Below, piece by piece: positions 6,949 to 9,635 of a DNA stretch of 9,635 nt. The notes under the pieces were generated by a model, which saw only the letters and a list, made by a program, of their open reading frames with translations, ran no database searches and was not told where the DNA came from. Made by a program: the position numbers and the translations under genes. The stretch comes from an uncultured Steroidobacter sp. (GTDB taxonomy: Bacteria > Pseudomonadota > Gammaproteobacteria > Steroidobacterales > Steroidobacteraceae). The DNA lies in NCBI GenBank assembly GCA_946478975.1, contig CAMLEO010000275.1, forward strand, positions 1 to 9,635, given 5' to 3'. Position 1 is the first letter of the stretch. Each line of letters begins with the position of its first letter.

Positions 6949-7812
6949 TCACATTAGGGCTGCGGCCCCGAGGCGTTCTTGGAAAATCTTGCGGTCGCCG
7001 CGGGCTGCCCGCCTGAAGTGACCGGGCGACACGCCGGCTGCACGATGAAACGTCCGCACGAAGTTGGACAGGTCGGCGAATCCTGCATCGAGCGCGATGG
7101 TGGTGACCGACCGCTGCGTCTCGATCAGCAGACGCGCCGCTCGTCGCAATCGCGCGCGAACCAGATACTGATGTGGCGTCACGCCTAGCACCGCTGAGAA
7201 CAGTCGCAGGAAATGAAATGGACTGAGCTGTACTTGCTCGGCGGCGCTCTGCAAACAAACATCTTCGTTCGCACGACTGTCGAGCCACAAAGCGGACTCA
7301 ACCGCGCGACGCCGGTCCGCCTGGCCCGGCGTCGCAAATCGCGGCTGTCGTCCGGTGAGCAGCTCCTGGTAACGCATGGCGAACACCAGCCCGATTTCAT
7401 CGAGGCCGAGATCGCTGTGACCTCGTGCCGCCGATTGCGCCAGCTCGCCGATCACCATCAAGCGGGGCTGCGGCGCCAGCGCACCGATGCGCCAGAATTT
7501 CTTCGGGTCGGCACGCGAGCTGCGCAAGTCGTCGACGAACGCAGCGCTGAATTGAAACGACAGGCATTCATCGCCGCACAAATGATGATCGTGCGTGCAA
7601 ATGAATTCATCGCCGGGATAACCGACCATCACCGAGCCCGCGATCAATTCGTGACTTCGCCCTCGCGCCTGGCAGCCGAAGCTGCCCGCACGCACGTACG
7701 ACAAAGAGAAGGCCTGGTGATGTTCCGGATACGGACGATCGTTCGGCCCCGCGTCACAACGGTAGTCGATGACCGAGATGTCGCCACGAACGAGTGGAGT
7801 TGCGATGGGCAT
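6949..7812 (-). CDS. AraC-family transcriptional regulator
   Basis: A 287-residue regulator. The N-terminal part (about 1-150) looks like a cupin-type sensing domain with the segment [13 protein letters not shown] (71-83), rich in Cys and His. The C-terminal AraC/XylS DNA-binding domain has two helix-turn-helix units. The first is at about 185-207 ([19 protein letters not shown]), followed by the linking helix [17 protein letters not shown]. The second is at about 234-258 and includes the conserved [20 protein letters not shown], and the domain ends in GVSPGHFRR. The effector is unknown. The ATG at 7810-7812 has no clear Shine-Dalgarno. It is directly followed by the SRPBCC gene, a likely target in the same transcript. 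A 54-base gap separates it from the PH-like gene upstream. Confidence 0.92.
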   Translation of the reverse strand: MPIATPLVRGDISVIDYRCDAGPNDRPYPEHHQAFSLSYVRAGSFGCQARGRSHELIAGSVMVGYPGDEFICTHDHHLCGDECLSFQFSAAFVDDLRSSRADPKKFWRIGALAPQPRLMVIGELAQSAARGHSDLGLDEIGLVFAMRYQELLTGRQPRFATPGQADRRRAVESALWLDSRANEDVCLQSAAEQVQLSPFHFLRLFSAVLGVTPHQYLVRARLRRAARLLIETQRSVTTIALDAGFADLSNFVRTFHRAAGVSPGHFRRAARGDRKIFQERLGAAALM

Positions 7813-7856
7813 AGGCGAGGCGGATGGTGCGACTGGCCCGCCGGTCTTGCAAGCCG

Positions 7857-7877
7857 CGGTTGACCTTTACGGTTGAT
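7857..7877. repeat. Short direct repeat upstream of the AraC gene
   Basis: CGGTTGAC (7857-7864) and CGGTTGAT (7870-7877) are repeated in the same orientation with a 13-base period. They lie across the end of the PH-like gene and 45-65 bases before the AraC start. AraC-family proteins often bind direct repeats, so this could be an autoregulatory site, but the match is short. Confidence 0.25.
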
Positions 7878-8343
7878 CTTTATCGGGCGGATCGTGCGGC
7901 TCATCCGCCACGCGTTCGAGCGTGGGGTAGCGGGAATGCCAGAAGCGCTCGTAATAAATCGGCGCCATCGACGCGAAGCCGGCCTCGTACGCCAATGTGA
8001 TTTTCTCACCGCTGGTGAGCAGCACTTCGGCGACATCGATTTGCAACTGGCCTTCGTGCTTGAAGTCGCCCCAGGTGCACTTCTTGATGTGCAGCGGCGA
8101 GAACTCGAAGCGCGTGCCGCGATAGATGCCGAACACGCGCGACGTGCTCATGACATACCAGCGCTGCGCATCGATGAAACAGCTGACGACGCACAGCTCG
8201 CCCGGCTGCAAACGAATGACACGCGCCAGTGCATCGTGCAATGCCTCCAGCTGCGTGAAGCGCCAGTTCGGCAGCTTCATCGCGTGACTGCGAATGTATT
8301 GCAGTAACGCTGCACGCAGATATTGGTGAGGCCATTCGCTCAT
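7867..8343 (-). CDS. Uncharacterised protein, probable bacterial PH-like fold, putatively SOS-regulated
   Basis: A 158-residue soluble protein I cannot assign to a named family. An N-terminal helical part (1-42) leads into a run of alternating strands (48-122: LCVVSCFID, RWYVMSTSRVFGIYR, FEFSPLHIKKCTWGDF, LQIDVAEVLLTSGEKITLAY). An amphipathic helix follows (about 124-138, MAPIYYERFW), then a Pro/Asp-rich tail. This order of strands and final helix resembles bacterial PH-like domains (YokE-type), which is inference only. The start ATG at 8341-8343 overlaps the stop of the small ORF upstream in an ATGA arrangement, which supports coupled translation. An alternative ATG at 8397 would overlap the small ORF and has no Shine-Dalgarno. 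It is the second gene behind the LexA-box promoter. Confidence 0.8.
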   Translation of the reverse strand: MSEWPHQYLRAALLQYIRSHAMKLPNWRFTQLEALHDALARVIRLQPGELCVVSCFIDAQRWYVMSTSRVFGIYRGTRFEFSPLHIKKCTWGDFKHEGQLQIDVAEVLLTSGEKITLAYEAGFASMAPIYYERFWHSRYPTLERVADEPHDPPDKDQP

Positions 8344-8423
8344 GCTCGTCGCGCAACCTCGCCATAATCGCGCGGCGTGTTTGCAACTCGCGCGCATCGA
8401 TCGATGATGTTGATGGTCGACAT
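8340..8423 (-). CDS. 27-residue small ORF at the head of the LexA-controlled unit
   Basis: This short ORF encodes 27 residues beginning MSTINIIDRCARV and ending YGEVARRA. It is basic overall and matches no family I know. Support comes from AAGGA at 8431-8435 with a seven-base spacer to the ATG, an ATGA overlap of its stop with the next gene's start, and its place as first ORF after the LexA-box promoter. It could be a functional small protein, or a leader whose translation drives the PH-like gene. A frame error splitting one longer protein is also possible. The nine bases ACGAGCATG occur at both starts (8421-8429 and 8341-8349). Confidence 0.6.
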   Translation of the reverse strand: MSTINIIDRCARVANTPRDYGEVARRA

Positions 8424-8428
8424 GCTCG

Positions 8429-8435
8429 TTTCCTT
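8429..8435 (-). promoter_or_regulatory. Shine-Dalgarno of the small ORF
   Basis: AAGGAAA on the minus strand includes AAGGA with seven bases to the ATG at 8421-8423. This is much better than anything in front of the PH-like gene and supports translation beginning at the small ORF. Confidence 0.65.
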
Positions 8436-8480
8436 GCGGAACGTCCGTGTGATCGGGCCGGAATCGAAGGAGGTGCCGCG

Positions 8481-8509
8481 ATCATATAACTGGCCCGGGT
8501 CACTGTATA
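8481..8509 (-). promoter_or_regulatory. Sigma-70 promoter of the small ORF / PH-like unit
   Basis: On the minus strand, the -35 TATACA (8504-8509, four of six) and -10 TATGAT (8481-8486, five of six) are 17 bases apart. The start of transcription would be near 8474, giving a leader of about 50 bases. The -35 lies inside the LexA box, as expected for repression by blocking polymerase. Confidence 0.65.
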
Positions 8510-8523
8510 TAGAAACAGTGACC
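8498..8523. promoter_or_regulatory. LexA (SOS) box within a perfect 9-bp inverted repeat
   Basis: GGTCACTGT-N8-ACAGTGACC is a perfect dyad. Its core CTGTATATAGAAACAG (8503-8518) matches the gammaproteobacterial LexA consensus CTGTATATATATACAG at 14 of 16 positions, including all of CTGT and ACAG. It overlaps the -35 of a minus-strand promoter leading into the small ORF. No gene starts to its right on the plus strand, so the minus-strand unit is its only visible target. The arms extend beyond the core, so another dimeric repressor with a similar site is a lesser possibility. Confidence 0.75.
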
Positions 8524-8573
8524 ACACGGCGACGGGTGCCGATTTATGCAAGCCTGAAGGCTCGTGTCGTCGG

Positions 8574-8615
8574 CTGGAACGTATGCGAACGCCGCCTGGG
8601 CCGCATCCGTTCCAG
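8574..8615. repeat. Long imperfect inverted repeat (hairpin) after the M16 gene
   Basis: Arms CTGGAACGTATGCG (8574-8587) and CGCATCCGTTCCAG (8602-8615) pair over 13 of 14 positions around a 14-base loop. It lies 20 bases after the M16 stop. No T-run follows on either strand, so it is not a standard intrinsic terminator. It may be a REP-like element, a 3'-end stabiliser or a Rho-linked hairpin. A smaller AGCC-TGAA-GGCT hairpin is at 8551-8562. Confidence 0.6.
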
Positions 8616-8635
8616 TATAAGAGCAGTGTGTGCCG

Positions 8636-9635
8636 TCAGGAGCGCGGACGAAAGTCCGGGTCGGACAATTTCATCTCGGTGACCGGGCCGTATTTGCGCA
8701 AGCCGTCGCGAATCGCATCGGCTTTGCCAATCACGACCAGCACCACGTTGCTGCTGGCTGGAATCACTTCATCGACGACACGCCTGGCGTCATTCGCCGA
8801 TACCGCCGCCAATGCATTTCCGTAATTGTCGATGTAGCTGCGATCCAGCCCGTAAAACTCCAGCGTCGCGAGCTGGTACGCCCATTGCGAGGCGGTTTCG
8901 AACGCGAGCGGATACTGGCCGAGCACATAACTCTTGCCGGACGCGAGCTGCGCTTCATCGAGCGCACCCTGATGCAGCTTGTCCAGCGTCGCGAACGTGA
9001 GATCGAGCGCCTCGATGGTTTTCTCGGTGCGCGTGAACGAGCTCATTTCCCAGCTGCCGCCGTCCGTGAGCCGATCGAACGCGGAACGCGCGCCATACGT
9101 CAGGCCACTGCGAATGCGCAGCTCGCTGTTCAGCATGGACGTGAAGCGGCCGCCGAACAGCGTGTTGACGATATCGAGCGATGCACGCCGCGGATCGCTC
9201 TTTGCGACGCTCACGTCCGCAGCCCAGAAGTAGGACTGAACTGCGTCCGGCGCATCGATCAACAGCACGCGCCGGCCGGTGATATCTGCAGGTTTCGAGA
9301 TCGGCGGCAGCGGCACGCCAGCCTTGCGCCAGCCGGAGAACGCGCGCGACAGCAGCGATTTCATTTGTGACGTTTTGAAGTCGCCCGCGACGGAGATGAT
9401 CACGCGATCGGCACCGACCTGCTCCTGATAGTAACGTTGCACGTCCGCATGCTTGAGCGCTGCGAGGCTTGCTTCGCTGCCATTTACCGGGTGGCCATAG
9501 GGATGCGAGCCGAACAGCATCGACGCGCCGTAGATCGACGTGAGCTCCGAGCGATCGGAATCCTTGGCGGCGCGAATGAACTCGATGTGACGGCCGCGCA
9601 GCAGCGGGCGGCGGTGCGGGCGAACCGGACGAACC
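8636..9635 (-). CDS. M16 (insulinase/mitochondrial-processing-peptidase family) zinc protease-like protein, 5' end outside window
   Basis: 333 codons of a gene that enters from the right edge. The visible part starts in the distal half of the first M16 domain and includes the typical FGSHPYGHP motif. After a linker it covers the second M16 domain, with GGRFTSMLNSELRIRSGLTYGARS, the family's conserved region around the R/Y pair. The protein then ends with the usual C-terminal helices. The HxxEH zinc motif would lie outside the window, so whether this copy is the active or the inactive member of a pair cannot be told. M16 proteins in gammaproteobacteria are often periplasmic and encoded in tandem pairs; a second M16 gene may lie to the right. 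An in-frame ATG at 9520 is internal, because the frame stays open to the edge with family-like sequence. Confidence 0.9.
   Translation of the reverse strand, partial: VRPVRPHRRPLLRGRHIEFIRAAKDSDRSELTSIYGASMLFGSHPYGHPVNGSEASLAALKHADVQRYYQEQVGADRVIISVAGDFKTSQMKSLLSRAFSGWRKAGVPLPPISKPADITGRRVLLIDAPDAVQSYFWAADVSVAKSDPRRASLDIVNTLFGGRFTSMLNSELRIRSGLTYGARSAFDRLTDGGSWEMSSFTRTEKTIEALDLTFATLDKLHQGALDEAQLASGKSYVLGQYPLAFETASQWAYQLATLEFYGLDRSYIDNYGNALAAVSANDARRVVDEVIPASSNVVLVVIGKADAIRDGLRKYGPVTEMKLSDPDFRPRS

Noticed and set aside
6929..7288. Extension of the SRPBCC frame upstream into the AraC gene
   Set aside because: The added part overlaps the AraC coding sequence, and the ATG at 6928 has a strong GGAG six bases upstream and begins the SRPBCC fold.
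8574..8615. Hairpin considered as an integron attC site
   Set aside because: The outer bases do not fit the RYYYAAC/GTTRRRY core (the left arm begins CTGGAAC), and no cassette array or integrase is present.
8377..8825. Plus-strand frames of 80-101 codons around the LexA box and M16 end
   Set aside because: They run antisense to the small ORF, the control region and the M16 gene and have no convincing ribosome binding site or motif.

Overview
The window looks like a piece of chromosome from a GC-rich gammaproteobacterium. This is an inference from high-GC coding throughout, a LexA box of the CTGT-N8-ACAG type, and a CRP-type site of the TGTGA-N6-TCACA form. A Steroidobacter- or Nevskia-like lineage would fit, but no rRNA or marker gene is present to place it. 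There are no tRNA, rRNA, CRISPR or insertion-sequence features. Nearly all genes are on the minus strand; only the M15 peptidase is on the plus strand.

Left part (1-3100): a membrane-bound c-di-GMP enzyme (periplasmic sensor, HAMP, PAS, GGDEF, EAL) runs off the left edge. It starts at about 2129 from a TTG with a good ribosome binding site. A 293-bp divergent control region with several dyads separates it from a plus-strand M15 (VanY/LdcB-like) carboxypeptidase.

Middle part (3102-6526): three closely spaced minus-strand genes look like one operon. In transcription order they encode an HD-domain phosphohydrolase with cyclic-nucleotide-phosphodiesterase-like motifs, a MgtC/SapB-DUF4010 polytopic membrane protein and a classical short-chain dehydrogenase. 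The dehydrogenase converges on the M15 gene with a single base between the two stop codons. Upstream of the HD gene is a noncoding stretch of about 250 bp with a plausible sigma-70 promoter, a 12-bp palindrome and a perfect CRP-type dyad.

Right part (6527-8523): four further minus-strand genes follow one another. They are a 27-residue small ORF, a PH-like-fold protein of unknown function whose start overlaps the small ORF's stop (ATGA), an AraC-family regulator, and a small SRPBCC-fold protein. The first two lie directly downstream of a strong LexA box that overlaps the -35 of a good promoter, so they are candidate SOS (DNA damage) genes. Transcription could continue into the AraC-SRPBCC pair.

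Right edge (8524-9635): a noncoding stretch with a long imperfect hairpin follows the 3' end of an M16 (insulinase-family) peptidase-like gene whose N-terminal part lies outside the window. The least ordinary content is the SOS-controlled small ORF plus PH-like protein. Next is the CRP-type dyad upstream of a phosphodiesterase-like HD gene.
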